Shown: piece after piece, positions 1 to 8,860 of the stretch
Position numbering within the stretch: the stretch's first letter is position 1
Layout: each line of letters begins with the position of its first letter
DNA from: Bacteroidales bacterium
GTDB lineage: Bacteria; Bacteroidota; Bacteroidia; Bacteroidales; UBA3663
Direction: 5' to 3'
Assembly: GCA_004557315.1 (NCBI GenBank)
Contig: SFEH01000019.1
Location: 1 to 25,972 of the forward strand
Length of the DNA stretch: 25,972 bases
Notes under the pieces: generated by a model
Seen by the model: only the letters and a program-made list of their open reading frames with translations
The model's database searches: none
What the model was told of the DNA's origin: nothing
Translations under genes and position numbers: made by a program

Positions 1-333
1 GCCTTTGCCCTGAAGGATGGAACTGGCCTCATTGTCTATTCCCTACTTGAACCAAATGTAGCTGGAGAACGAAAGTTTATTGGCATAAGATTTGACAATA
101 AGTCTCGCGACGTGCATTACTATATTCTGGTTCGTCCGAGATTCTATGACAGTCCGTGGGAGATATTCCAATACTCTTTTGCCAGCCGCAAGTTTGTCTT
201 TGACTATGTAATCAACGGAACGCATAGTCTGCGCGATTTTGTCAATACAATCGGGTCTCATGAGGCTGCAATGCCAAAAGGTCTGATTGAACTTTTTAAA
301 GGCAAGATAAGAGAAACTTTCGGAATGCAGTGA
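1..333 (+). CDS. 3' end of an unrecognised gene (partial)
   Basis: An open frame runs from the first base to the TGA at 331-333 without interruption, giving the last 110 residues of a protein whose start lies outside the window. I do not recognise the family. The visible part is rich in aromatic residues and looks like a mixed alpha/beta C-terminus (for example KFIGIRFDNKSRDVHYYILV near residues 25-44), with no membrane segment and no motif I can name. A GTG at 112 could be read as a start, but the frame is open upstream of it, so a 5'-truncated gene is more likely. It ends just before the tandem-repeat block, which may form its 3' end. Confidence 0.6.
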   Translation, partial: AFALKDGTGLIVYSLLEPNVAGERKFIGIRFDNKSRDVHYYILVRPRFYDSPWEIFQYSFASRKFVFDYVINGTHSLRDFVNTIGSHEAAMPKGLIELFKGKIRETFGMQ

Positions 334-336
334 TTT

Positions 337-427
337 TAGGTTATTAGGTTTTAAGGTTATAAGGTTTAAGGTTATAAGGTTTAAGGTTATAAGGTTTATG
401 GTTATAAGGTTTATGGTTATATGGTGG
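337..427. repeat. 15-bp tandem repeat block (AAGGTTATAAGGTTT)
   Basis: The unit AAGGTTATAAGGTTT occurs three times exactly (353-367, 368-382, 383-397). It is followed by a copy with one change (398-412) and a more degenerate one (413-427), and preceded by a related 16-base stretch (337-352). The repeats are contiguous with no spacers, so this is a micro/minisatellite and not a CRISPR. It lies between the upstream gene and the uvrB promoter. Its reverse complement reads as repeated ITLNL/ITINL peptides, which is only a consequence of the 15-base period. Confidence 0.9.
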
Positions 428-480
428 CTTCGAGCTGACACAATCCTAACAACCTTAATACCTCAAAACCTCATAACCTA
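337..480. repeat. Imperfect inverted repeat enclosing the tandem array
   Basis: The segment 445-480 (starting CCTAACAACCTTAATACC) is close to the reverse complement of about 337-372, with roughly 29 of 36 positions matching by eye. The two arms enclose the rest of the 15-bp repeats, so the transcript could fold into a long AU-rich stem with a roughly 70-base loop, and single-stranded DNA could form a cruciform. It sits after the stop at 333 and before the -33 element at 508. It could serve as a transcript end or 3' stabiliser; that function is inference. Confidence 0.6.
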
Positions 481-507
481 AAAAAATTGAAAATTGTCAC
501 ACGAATA

Positions 508-539
508 TTTGGGAAAGTGGTCTTAAAAGCCTATCTTTG
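508..539 (+). promoter_or_regulatory. uvrB promoter (Bacteroidota type)
   Basis: TTTG at 508-511 is followed after 20 bases by TATCTTTG at 532-539, an excellent match to the Bacteroidota -33 TTTG / -7 TAnnTTTG pattern. Transcription would start about 545, leaving a leader of only about a dozen bases before the uvrB ATG at 558. This also argues against the in-frame TTG at 537 as the start, because it lies inside the -7 element. Confidence 0.8.
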
Positions 540-557
540 CACCGCAAAATAAAGAAT

Positions 558-2624
558 ATGCTTTTCGAACTCAAGTCACCATTCAAGCCCATGGGCGATC
601 AGCCGGAGGCGATACGTCAGCTGGTAGAAGGCGTCAACGACCATCTGCCTGCACAGACACTGTTGGGTGTGACTGGTTCGGGAAAGACATTCACGATGGC
701 CAATGTGATAGCCGAGACCCAGCGTCCGACTCTTATCCTGAGCCATAACAAGACACTCGCAGCACAGCTCTATGCCGAGATGCGAAGCTTCTTCCCCGAC
801 AATGCCGTTGAGTATTACGTGTCGTACTACGACTACTTTCAGCCAGAGGCTTATCTCCCATCGACTGACACCTATATTGAGAAGGACTTGTCGATCAACA
901 TGGAGCTCGACCAGTTGAGACTCTCGGCAGTCAATACCCTATTGAGCGGACGACGCGATGTGGTTGTGGTCAGTTCGGTGTCGTGCATCTACGGCATGGG
1001 CAATCCGCAGGACTTCCATGACAACATGATAAGCCTGAAGGTCGGACAGATGATTGACAAGGATGACCTGCTGCGACGATTAGTCAACGCTCAATATACG
1101 CGCAACGACATTGCACTGCAGAGAGGCAATTTTCAGGCAAAGGGCGAAACCATCGATGTCTTCCTCGTATCGACCGACATCATCTTGAGAGTAGTGCTCT
1201 GTTTCGACGAGGTGGAGAGTCTGGAAACGCTCGATGTGGCAACAGGTCACATGGTGGCCGAATATGACGAATACACCATCCCTCCTGCCAGCATCTTCAC
1301 CACGACAAAGGAAAGAGCCGACAGGGCCGTCGATGAGATCACGCTCGACCTTGGCGAACAGATCCGCTTCTTCGAGAGCGTCGGCGATGAGGTCAAGGCT
1401 GAACGAATCAAGGAGCGTGTGACCTATGACGTGGAGATGATCAAGGAGGTGGGTTATTGTACGGGCATCGAGAATTACAGCCGCTATTTCGATGGACGCA
1501 AGCCTGGAGAACGGCCATTCTGTTTGCTCGACTGCTTCCCCGATGACTTCCTCGTGATTGTGGATGAAAGCCACGTGACGGTTCCGCAGATCAGAGGCAT
1601 GGGCGGCAACGACCGCACCCGCAAGACCAACCTCGTAGAGAACGGCTTCCGTCTGCCATCGGCCTTTGACAACCGTCCATTAAGCTTCGATGAGTTTGAG
1701 TCATTGGTCAAGCAGGTTATCTTCGTAAGCGCCACACCAGCCAACTACGAGCTGCAGAGATGCGAGGGCATCGTAGCAGAACAGCTCATTCGTCCGACAG
1801 GCCTCCTCGACCCTCTGATTGAGGTTCGTCCGAGCGTGAACCAGATCGACGACCTGCTGGAAGAGATACAGAAATGTGTGGAGAACGACGACCGAGCCAT
1901 CGTGACCACTTTCACGAAGCGACTTGCCGAGGAACTTGATGAGTACATGCGCGAACATGGCGTGCGATCATCGTACATACATAGCGAGGTGGATACACTC
2001 GACCGAGTGAGGATTCTCGACGAGCTGCGTGCCGGAGAGATAGATGTCGTGATTGGCGTCAATCTGTTGCGAGAAGGCATCGACCTGCCTGAAGTGTCGC
2101 TCGTGGCAATACTCGATGCCGACAAGGAAGGTTTCCTGCGCAACGAGACATCGCTCACACAGACCGTGGGACGAGCAGCACGCAACCTGAATGGCAAGGC
2201 CATCATGTATGCCGACACCATCACCAAGAGCATGCAGCGAACCATCGACGAGACCGAACGACGAAGGGCAAAGCAGATGCGCTACAACATCGAACATGGC
2301 ATAACCCCAAAGCAGATTGTCAAGGGCAGAAACACATTGCTCGACAACGAACAGCTCAAGGAGACTCGCGAGATGTTTGGTGCAGTGCTCGAACCGACAG
2401 CCAAGCAGAAGACAGGTACGTCGGTCGGAAAGAAGACGATGGGCATAGTGGCCGACAGCGCGACGATCGACTACCAGAGCGTGCCTGACATGAAGAAGGA
2501 GATCGAGAAGACGCGCGAGGCGATGTTGGCAGCAGCCAAGGCTCTCGACTTCCTTGAGGCAGCCCACAAGCGCGACTATATGCTCATGCTTCAGGAACGT
2601 CTGGACAAGCTGACAAAAAAGTGA
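558..2624 (+). CDS. uvrB: Excinuclease ABC subunit UvrB
   Basis: UvrB is the damage-verifying helicase-like subunit of nucleotide excision repair; it is loaded by UvrA and recruits UvrC for incision. The 688-residue product has the full family layout. Walker A is GVTGSGKT near residues 37-44. The aromatic beta-hairpin that inserts into DNA (YYVSYYDYFQPEAYLPS) is near 92-108. There is a DESH Walker B box, helicase motif V/VI (GVNLLREGIDLPEV, then QTVGRAARN), and a C-terminal UVR motif at about 642-680 for contact with UvrA/UvrC. Length is normal (about 670-690). The ATG at 558 is preferred to an upstream TTG inside the promoter. It has its own promoter and stands 138 bases before fhs. Confidence 0.97.
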   Translation: MLFELKSPFKPMGDQPEAIRQLVEGVNDHLPAQTLLGVTGSGKTFTMANVIAETQRPTLILSHNKTLAAQLYAEMRSFFPDNAVEYYVSYYDYFQPEAYLPSTDTYIEKDLSINMELDQLRLSAVNTLLSGRRDVVVVSSVSCIYGMGNPQDFHDNMISLKVGQMIDKDDLLRRLVNAQYTRNDIALQRGNFQAKGETIDVFLVSTDIILRVVLCFDEVESLETLDVATGHMVAEYDEYTIPPASIFTTTKERADRAVDEITLDLGEQIRFFESVGDEVKAERIKERVTYDVEMIKEVGYCTGIENYSRYFDGRKPGERPFCLLDCFPDDFLVIVDESHVTVPQIRGMGGNDRTRKTNLVENGFRLPSAFDNRPLSFDEFESLVKQVIFVSATPANYELQRCEGIVAEQLIRPTGLLDPLIEVRPSVNQIDDLLEEIQKCVENDDRAIVTTFTKRLAEELDEYMREHGVRSSYIHSEVDTLDRVRILDELRAGEIDVVIGVNLLREGIDLPEVSLVAILDADKEGFLRNETSLTQTVGRAARNLNGKAIMYADTITKSMQRTIDETERRRAKQMRYNIEHGITPKQIVKGRNTLLDNEQLKETREMFGAVLEPTAKQKTGTSVGKKTMGIVADSATIDYQSVPDMKKEIEKTREAMLAAAKALDFLEAAHKRDYMLMLQERLDKLTKK

Positions 2625-2659
2625 ACTAACATCCTTAAATTAAAATAATTCCGGCGTAG

Positions 2660-2685
2660 GTTGCTATAAAAACGCATTGAGCAAC
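2660..2685 (+). other. Small hairpin in the uvrB-fhs spacer
   Basis: GTTGCT (2660-2665) pairs with AGCAAC (2680-2685) around a 14-base loop, and a G-T pair can extend it. It lies about 75 bases upstream of the fhs start in a spacer with no convincing -7 box. It could be a weak end signal for uvrB or part of a leader structure for fhs. The sequence does not match a riboswitch class I can recognise. There is no U-run behind it, so a simple intrinsic terminator is unlikely. Confidence 0.3.
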
Positions 2686-2762
2686 TGAGGCCTAATATTA
2701 ACCGATCGAAAGTACTTCATACCCGCATTTGAAGACCGTAGATCACAAAAACATTATAAATT

Positions 2763-4433
2763 ATGAAGAGCGATATCGAAATCGCAAGAGAATGCAAGCT
2801 CGACAGAATCGAGAAGATTGCAGAGAAGGCAGGAGTTGCAGTTGAGGACATTTATCCTTATGGTCATCACATCGCCAAGGTGCCATTGAGCTACATTGAC
2901 GAAGAAAAGATCAAGAAGAGCAATCTCATCCTCGTTACAGCCATCAGTGCCACAAAGGCTGGTATCGGAAAGACCACAGTCTCAATCGGACTTGACCTTG
3001 GTCTTAACAAGATCGGCAAGAAGGCAATGGTGGTGCTCCGTGAGCCATCACTCGGACCATGCTTCGGCATGAAGGGCGGTGCAGCAGGCGGTGGCTATGC
3101 ACAGGTTCTCCCTATGGAGAAGATCAATCTTCACTTTACGGGCGACTTCCATGCCATCACAAGTGCACACAACATGATCACAGCGTTGATGGACAACTAT
3201 TTCTATCAGCGTCGCAAGGAGCTCCCTCCTCTCAAGGAAGTGCTTTGGAAGCGCGTGCTCGACGTCAACGACCGCGGACTCCGTCGCATCATCCAGAGCA
3301 TCGGCGGACAGAGCAACGGCGTGATGGGCGAATCTGGCTTTGACATCACCCCTGCTTCAGAGATCATGGCTATCCTCTGTCTTGCTACTGACCGTGAGGA
3401 CCTCCGTCGTCGCATCGAGAATATCCTGCTCGGCTATCAGTATGACGGCACTCCTTTCACTGTCAAGGATCTCGGCATTGCTGGTTCAATCTGCGTATTG
3501 CTCGAGGAAGCACTCATGCCAAATCTCGTGCAGACTACTGAAAATACTCCTGCTATCGTTCATGGTGGCCCATTCGCCAACATTGCTCACGGCTGCAACA
3601 CTATCCTTGCAACCAAGATGGGCTTGAGCCTTGCTGACTATGTTGTGACAGAAGCAGGCTTCGGTGCTGACCTCGGTGCAGAGAAGTTCCTCGACATCAA
3701 ATGCCGCAAGGCTGGCCTTTGCCCAAAGCTCACAGTAGTAGTGGCTACTTGCAACGGCCTTAAGATGCACGGTGGCGTCGAGGTAGATAAGATCAAGGAA
3801 CCAAACATCGAAGGACTCAAGAAGGGCTTTGCCAACCTCGACAAGCATGTGCGCAACATGCAGGGTTTTGGACAGACAGTCATGGTGGCATTCAACCGCT
3901 TCGCCAACGATACTGACGAGGAGATCCAGTGCCTCATTGAGCATTGCGAGAAGGAACTTGGCGTTCGCTGTGTAGTCAACGACGGCTTCATGCGCGGAGG
4001 CGAAGGTGCCAAGGAGCTTGCAGAGGCTGTGGTAAAAGAGATTGAGACCAATCCTTCAAAGCCTCTCAACTACACATATCAGGACGACGAGACACCACAG
4101 GCAAAGATCGAGGCTGTTGCCAAGAAGATCTATGGTGCAGGCAATGTCAACTTTAGTGACAAGGCAAAGAAGATGCTTGCTCTCGTTGACAAGCTCGGAT
4201 TGAGCCACTATCCTGTCTGTGTTGCCAAGACCCAGTACTCGTTCAGCGCTGATCCAAAGGCTTATGGCTGTCCTCAGGGCTTCGATTTCGACATCAACGA
4301 TATTGTCATCAACCGTGGTGCAGAATTCATCGTTGCCATTGCTGGCGAGATGATGCGTATGCCAGGTCTTCCAAAGGTGCCTGCTGCAAACAACATCGAT
4401 ATTGTTGACGGAAACATTGTCGGATTGTCGTAA
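2763..4433 (+). CDS. fhs: Formate-tetrahydrofolate ligase
   Basis: This cytoplasmic enzyme joins formate to tetrahydrofolate using ATP, giving 10-formyl-THF for purine synthesis and one-carbon metabolism. The 556-residue product matches the usual family length and aligns with family blocks from end to end. It has the nucleotide-binding stretch SATKAGIGKTT near residues 62-72 (the textbook version is PTPAGEGKTT), the family block REPSLGPCFGMKGGAAGGGY, and HFTGDFHAITSAHN. The ATG at 2763 is the natural start. The gene follows uvrB with a 138-base spacer and ends before a strong terminator. It provides the formyl donor that the AICAR transformylase at 9883 would consume. Confidence 0.96.
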   Translation: MKSDIEIARECKLDRIEKIAEKAGVAVEDIYPYGHHIAKVPLSYIDEEKIKKSNLILVTAISATKAGIGKTTVSIGLDLGLNKIGKKAMVVLREPSLGPCFGMKGGAAGGGYAQVLPMEKINLHFTGDFHAITSAHNMITALMDNYFYQRRKELPPLKEVLWKRVLDVNDRGLRRIIQSIGGQSNGVMGESGFDITPASEIMAILCLATDREDLRRRIENILLGYQYDGTPFTVKDLGIAGSICVLLEEALMPNLVQTTENTPAIVHGGPFANIAHGCNTILATKMGLSLADYVVTEAGFGADLGAEKFLDIKCRKAGLCPKLTVVVATCNGLKMHGGVEVDKIKEPNIEGLKKGFANLDKHVRNMQGFGQTVMVAFNRFANDTDEEIQCLIEHCEKELGVRCVVNDGFMRGGEGAKELAEAVVKEIETNPSKPLNYTYQDDETPQAKIEAVAKKIYGAGNVNFSDKAKKMLALVDKLGLSHYPVCVAKTQYSFSADPKAYGCPQGFDFDINDIVINRGAEFIVAIAGEMMRMPGLPKVPAANNIDIVDGNIVGLS

Positions 4434-4468
4434 TCATCTGACGATATAAAAAAGACAGGCGATATATA

Positions 4469-4510
4469 AAAGACAGGGTGTGTCAAAAGTAACTGACACA
4501 CCCTGTCTTT
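4469..4510. terminator. Strong bidirectional intrinsic terminator
   Basis: A perfect 17-base stem (AAAGACAGGGTGTGTCA at 4469-4485, complement at 4494-4510) surrounds an 8-base loop. The outer pairs are A-T runs, so either strand ends in a short U-rich tail. It sits between two convergent genes, fhs on plus and the Cof-type phosphatase on minus, and can serve both. A shorter copy of the motif (AAAAAAGACAGGCG) appears just upstream at 4448-4461. Confidence 0.88.
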
Positions 4511-4559
4511 ACTTGTCATATTGACAATGATTTATGCAAGAGGCTTTCTAGCTTAATAA

Positions 4560-5369
4560 TCATGCATTAAGCACGAATTTCTCGATGGCGTAAGCTACTC
4601 CGTCCTCCTCGTTTGAGAGAGTTATGAAATTGGCAGCAGCAAGCACGTCGGGTGACGAATTTGCCATTGCCACACCCATTCCAGCTGCCTGAATCATCGA
4701 GAGGTCGTTGTTGCCATCGCCACAGGCAATGACTTCGTCGAGCGAAATACCCATCTGGCAGAACAGGCGCTTGAGCGAAGCAGCTTTGTCGATGCCGAGA
4801 GGCACACATTCGAGGAAGAAGTCGCACGAGCGGTAGATGCTCATCCTGCCCTCCATCTGCTTGGCAAGCTGCTTGTCGAGAACGGCAAGGCGCGTTGGCT
4901 CGCCCACGATGAGGCATTTGTTGATAGGGAAATAGAGCTGGTTAAGGAAGTCAGGATAATGGACGAGCGGCATCTTGTTGATGAACGCCTCGTGCAACAC
5001 ATATTCGTCGTTGATGTCGGTTGCGGCAATGGCATCACCCTGATAAGTGAGAATCTGGAAATGATTGTCCATTGCGGCCTTGTAGAGTTCAGGCACGAGC
5101 TTCTCGTCGAGTATCTGGTCGAAGACTATCTCCTTGGTGGTCCAGTTGGTGATGCGGCCGCCATTGATGGCAAGGATATATCCGCCGAAGCGGTCGAGTT
5201 CGAGCTGGTCGGCCAGTGGAGCGATGCCGTAGGTAGGACGGCCGGAAGCGAGAATGACCTTCACTCCCATCTCCTGCGCCTTCATCAGCACCTCCCTGGT
5301 GTGAGGAGTGATTTCTTTCTTACTGTTGGTCAATGTGCCATCGAGGTCGAGAACGATTGCTTTGTACAT
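4560..5369 (-). CDS. Cof-type HAD-IIB family sugar-phosphate phosphatase
   Basis: This is a HAD-superfamily hydrolase of the Cof/IIB class, which dephosphorylates small phosphorylated metabolites such as sugar phosphates or cofactors in the cytoplasm. The exact substrate cannot be read from sequence. In the 269-residue product the nucleophile motif is DLDGT with Asp8 and Asp10. Motif II Ser is in ILASGRP (Ser42), the motif III Lys is near 195, and the Mg-binding GDGNND is at 217-222. The long region between motifs II and III is the IIB cap. The length is typical. It is the last gene of a minus-strand run, 38 bases after the Omp85 gene, and is followed by a strong terminator. Confidence 0.93.
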   Translation of the reverse strand: MYKAIVLDLDGTLTNSKKEITPHTREVLMKAQEMGVKVILASGRPTYGIAPLADQLELDRFGGYILAINGGRITNWTTKEIVFDQILDEKLVPELYKAAMDNHFQILTYQGDAIAATDINDEYVLHEAFINKMPLVHYPDFLNQLYFPINKCLIVGEPTRLAVLDKQLAKQMEGRMSIYRSCDFFLECVPLGIDKAASLKRLFCQMGISLDEVIACGDGNNDLSMIQAAGMGVAMANSSPDVLAAANFITLSNEEDGVAYAIEKFVLNA

Positions 5370-5407
5370 ATATAATCAATTAAGAATTAATAATTAACAG
5401 ATAATCA

Positions 5408-7660
5408 TCAGAATGGGTAGCCGACAGCGAAGTGGATTGAGCGGTTCTCGCTCTTGAGCGGATGCCTGATCGTCCAAGCATCCTTGCCTTCGAGATAAGG
5501 ATTGTAGGCTTTGATACCCATGTCGAGACGGAGCACCACGAAATTGGTCACCATACGGAGACCGAGCCCTGTGCCGAGTGCTATTTGCTGAAGGAAGTCT
5601 TCGGAAATCTTGCCTCCAGGCTGACTCTTGTATTCCTTGAGCGTCCACACATTGCCTGCATCGAGGAAGGTGGCGAACTCGAATTTCCAGAACAGCTTGG
5701 AACGAAGCTCGACAGAAGCATCGAGACGCACATCACCGCATTGGTTGAAATAGTCAAGACGCGACTTTGCATTTTCGTTCCTGAAGGTGCCAGGACCGAG
5801 GGTACGAACCGACCATCCTCGCACGCTGTTGGCACCACCCGAATAATAGCGTTTTTCGAACGGCACAGTCTTGCTGTTGCCATAAGGTATGGCTATGCCT
5901 CCAGCCAGATGGTAAGCCAATCGGCTTCGGTCGGTGAGATACTGGCTGTATGACCAATCGACATCCATTCGCGCATATTGCTCGAACGGGAGGCTGATGA
6001 CGTTGTAATTGCCATTCTCATCCTTCTTCATATTGGTGAGCTTAGAGATTGCCCAGAGCATATTGCCTGCAATCTCGGTGCTGATGCGAAGTGACCAGAT
6101 GTCGCGAGTGGAGTTGCGGTTCTGGCTGGCAGTGAAGCTGTTGGAGAGGTAGAGGTTGTAGCCCATCGCCATGATGAGGTGTGACGAATAGCTGGAATAG
6201 GAGATCGGACCAGCCTGTTCGATGATGTCGATGAACGACTCGCTGCGCTTGGGCAGATAGACATAGCTGATGTCGAGCACATCGAATGTGTGGCGTTGGC
6301 GAGGACCGTTCTGCCACTTGTATTTATAGCCCAAATTGCTGATGAATCGGGTGTATTCAGGTCGTGTCTGATAGCTGAACGACATATTGACCGAAGTCGT
6401 ACCTTTCTTTTTCGGTATGTCGAGGGTGTTGCTTATCGAATATTCAGAATAGTTGTCATTGACCAATCCTGACACATTGCCCGAAAGCGACTCGTATCCG
6501 CCCTTGAGACTTAACGAATAGGTTTCGGAGCCACGGAAGATGTTCTTGTGCTGGAACGAGATTGCTCCCGCAAAGCCGAGGTCGCCCGATGTGTTTGTTC
6601 CGTCGAGCTCAAACTGAACCGACTTGGGGTTCTGCGGACTTAAATTGATCCATGCATCGAGCTTGTTGTCGTCCGATGGTTCGAGTCGGATGTTGGTGTA
6701 TTTCAGTAGATGAAGACGACTGTATGAGCTGTAAGTGTCCTTGACTGCCGTTTCTGTATAGGTCTTGCCTGGGACGATGTGACAATTGCTGATAAGGGTG
6801 TAGTCCTTCAGGTAGCACCTATCCCCTTTGTAGGTCAAGTCATAGCCTTCTGCCATCTCGCGGAAGTGTGATAGGCTGTCACTGGTGCCGTTGTTGAGGA
6901 TGTCGAAGTCGCTGTTGAAGTGTACCTTATTGAAAACATACGTCTCGTGCAAACCCGAGACAAAGACCGTCAGATCAACTTCCTGCTGTCCTTGCAAAGT
7001 GTCGGCAATGAAGCTGATGTCGTCTTTGTTGAAGTCCCAATATCCGTTGTCGCGCAAGAGGTCGGTGAGACGTGTGCGTTCGTTGTCGAGCATGTCTCGA
7101 TCGAGCAAAGCATCTTTCTGCAATGAACTCTCGATGTTCGAGGTTGAAACAAGCGAATCGAGAGAAGGATCCTCGACCATGTATTTCACCGAATTGAGGA
7201 CCTTGGGCAATCCACGGTCGATGATGTAAGTGACAGTTGCCTTCCTGTTCTTGCTCTTCACCTTGTGCGATACCTTGGCATAGAGGTAGCCTTGTGCATT
7301 GAGGGCACGCTTCATTGAGCGTTCGGTGGTCAATGTCCTCTCTTCGTCATAGACCTGTGGCTCTGTTCCTATCTTGTTTCTCCAGCGATGGAAGCGCTTG
7401 CTTGTGTCGTTGTGCCACATCCATGTGGATACAGGGAGGAATCCGAAGGTGCGGTGGTAGGCTTTCTGCTGAACGGCCATCTTCAGCGAGTTGTTGGTCG
7501 AAGGCTGGCCATCGACGATGATGTGAACCTTGCTCACCACTTCCTTGTCTTCGGGAATGTGCCTCGTCACGCGGCAAGCGGTGGCAAAAAGCACGAAAAG
7601 CACCATACAGACAGCTTTCACCATCTGCACAGTGCCGTATCTATTGTGTTTTGCCACCAT
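5408..7660 (-). CDS. TamL-type Omp85 outer-membrane lipoprotein (BamA/TamA family)
   Basis: This is an outer-membrane beta-barrel of the Omp85 family, which inserts or exports outer-membrane and surface proteins. The N-terminus has a hydrophobic segment ending in FATAC, giving a lipidation Cys at about residue 29, the hallmark of the Bacteroidota TamL subgroup. A POTRA-like region follows (roughly 40-330). The barrel carries the conserved VRGW lid-loop motif at about 613-616, and the chain ends in the barrel signature AVGYPF. Length is about 750 residues. I chose the ATG at 7658-7660 over a TTG two codons upstream; an ATG at 7622-7624 would give a tighter lipoprotein signal and is a real alternative. 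It begins 15 bases after the esterase gene, so the two are cotranscribed. No tamB-like partner is adjacent. Confidence 0.88.
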   Translation of the reverse strand: MVAKHNRYGTVQMVKAVCMVLFVLFATACRVTRHIPEDKEVVSKVHIIVDGQPSTNNSLKMAVQQKAYHRTFGFLPVSTWMWHNDTSKRFHRWRNKIGTEPQVYDEERTLTTERSMKRALNAQGYLYAKVSHKVKSKNRKATVTYIIDRGLPKVLNSVKYMVEDPSLDSLVSTSNIESSLQKDALLDRDMLDNERTRLTDLLRDNGYWDFNKDDISFIADTLQGQQEVDLTVFVSGLHETYVFNKVHFNSDFDILNNGTSDSLSHFREMAEGYDLTYKGDRCYLKDYTLISNCHIVPGKTYTETAVKDTYSSYSRLHLLKYTNIRLEPSDDNKLDAWINLSPQNPKSVQFELDGTNTSGDLGFAGAISFQHKNIFRGSETYSLSLKGGYESLSGNVSGLVNDNYSEYSISNTLDIPKKKGTTSVNMSFSYQTRPEYTRFISNLGYKYKWQNGPRQRHTFDVLDISYVYLPKRSESFIDIIEQAGPISYSSYSSHLIMAMGYNLYLSNSFTASQNRNSTRDIWSLRISTEIAGNMLWAISKLTNMKKDENGNYNVISLPFEQYARMDVDWSYSQYLTDRSRLAYHLAGGIAIPYGNSKTVPFEKRYYSGGANSVRGWSVRTLGPGTFRNENAKSRLDYFNQCGDVRLDASVELRSKLFWKFEFATFLDAGNVWTLKEYKSQPGGKISEDFLQQIALGTGLGLRMVTNFVVLRLDMGIKAYNPYLEGKDAWTIRHPLKSENRSIHFAVGYPF

Positions 7661-7675
7661 TCGCAAGTCGGTTCT

Positions 7676-8809
7676 TTATCTGTTTACCTGACGGTTGACA
7701 GTCGCTCCGTCGTTGCTTCGGATATTGAGCACGATGCGGTCTTCGTTGTCGTATTTCGAGATGTCGATGTCCACAACTCTCTGATTATCAAACTTCAGAA
7801 CTTCGAGTGTCTCGCCACTATAGCTGACGAGATCGACTCCTGCCAATGGAACGATTGAAGCCACAGTAATTGATTTTGCTGTGCTGTCGAGTGTGACATC
7901 GACCTGGAAGGCATCCGATGGGTCTCCGAGTTCGATCTGGAGCTTGAAGTCAGGGTCGGTCTCAACGTCATAACCCATGAGCTGGAGCATCTTGACTGCA
8001 TATCGACGGCCGAGCTTTCGGTAGCCAGCTGCCGAGAAATGGAGGTCATCTTCAGCAGCTTCGCATCCGTAAGACGATATGGTATAGGCATTTGGCAGGA
8101 AATCGTGTACGCGGTCGAGGGTCGGATTGGCATGAGCGCATACGCCATTCTGGTCGATGCCTACAGCCTCACCCACGAGGATTGGCCATTCGTCGGTCAC
8201 ACCTAATTCTTCGCGTATCTGGTTATATACCTTTAGGAGTTCTTTTGGCCAATAGTCTGAATAGGCGTCTGTTTCGCCCTGATGCACGAGCAGTCCCTTG
8301 ATGACCCAGCCTTCTTCGATAGCCTGACGTGCGAGTGACACGAGACGTCCGTGAGGATCGTGATCGTAGGCAGCAATCTGACCCTCCATCCAGTCAGGGT
8401 GAATAGAATCAGGGAACTGCGACTCGCGGTCGAACATACGCATTGGACAGCCATCGACACCTACCTGCAGGATACCGACAGTCACATTTTCAGGGAGATA
8501 ATCGACCATGGTGCGACCAAAATAGTCGGTAGGTGATACCTGCATAGGGTAATGTTCACCAGGGCGACAGTTGCCTGATTGTGCCAGTCGCCACTCGCCT
8601 ATCTTTCGTCCGTCGTCGGCATTTGTAGCCGAAAGACTGAGGAATCGTGGCTCTGGGATAGTGTCTTCAGGGGCTACGATACCCTTGCCCACCATATTTG
8701 ACTGTCCGATGCAAAGATAAAGATACTTCTCTTCTCTCGGAGCTTTGTCGGTGCACGACATCAAGGCTGTGCCAAGTGCCAATGCTGTAATCAATGCTTT
8801 AGTTTTCAT
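7676..8809 (-). CDS. Sialate O-acetylesterase-like (SASA/CE6-type) lipoprotein
   Basis: This is a predicted carbohydrate acetylesterase that would remove O-acetyl groups from sugars; the substrate is unknown. The N-terminus is a lipoprotein signal with LMSC (Cys19), so the protein is anchored to a membrane and probably faces the periplasm or surface. Family motifs are the nucleophile block IGQSNM (Ser37), HQGETD (176-181) and the catalytic DDLH pair (Asp254, His257). Residues after about 290 form an extra beta-rich C-terminal region I cannot assign. The ATG at 8807-8809 places the signal peptide at the start; an upstream TTG is unlikely. It lies 51 bases after the M15-like peptidase gene and 15 before the TamL-type gene in the same direction. 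Confidence 0.85.
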   Translation of the reverse strand: MKTKALITALALGTALMSCTDKAPREEKYLYLCIGQSNMVGKGIVAPEDTIPEPRFLSLSATNADDGRKIGEWRLAQSGNCRPGEHYPMQVSPTDYFGRTMVDYLPENVTVGILQVGVDGCPMRMFDRESQFPDSIHPDWMEGQIAAYDHDPHGRLVSLARQAIEEGWVIKGLLVHQGETDAYSDYWPKELLKVYNQIREELGVTDEWPILVGEAVGIDQNGVCAHANPTLDRVHDFLPNAYTISSYGCEAAEDDLHFSAAGYRKLGRRYAVKMLQLMGYDVETDPDFKLQIELGDPSDAFQVDVTLDSTAKSITVASIVPLAGVDLVSYSGETLEVLKFDNQRVVDIDISKYDNEDRIVLNIRSNDGATVNRQVNR

Positions 8810-8860
8810 TGTATTAATTGATAATTTTTGTAACAAATACTTTTTTGTGAAAAGCTCTCA

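Noticed and set aside
353..427. CRISPR array
   Set aside because: The 15-base units are contiguous with no spacers, and no cas genes are present.
43..441. Minus-strand open frame with repeated ITLNL/ITINL peptides
   Set aside because: The repeats come from the 15-bp tandem DNA unit, which is a multiple of three. The rest of the frame is antisense to the plus-strand gene end, with no start context or family resemblance.
537..557. TTG start for uvrB seven codons upstream
   Set aside because: It falls inside the -7 promoter element TATCTTTG. The ATG at 558 begins directly with the conserved FELKSPFKPMGDQPEAI block.
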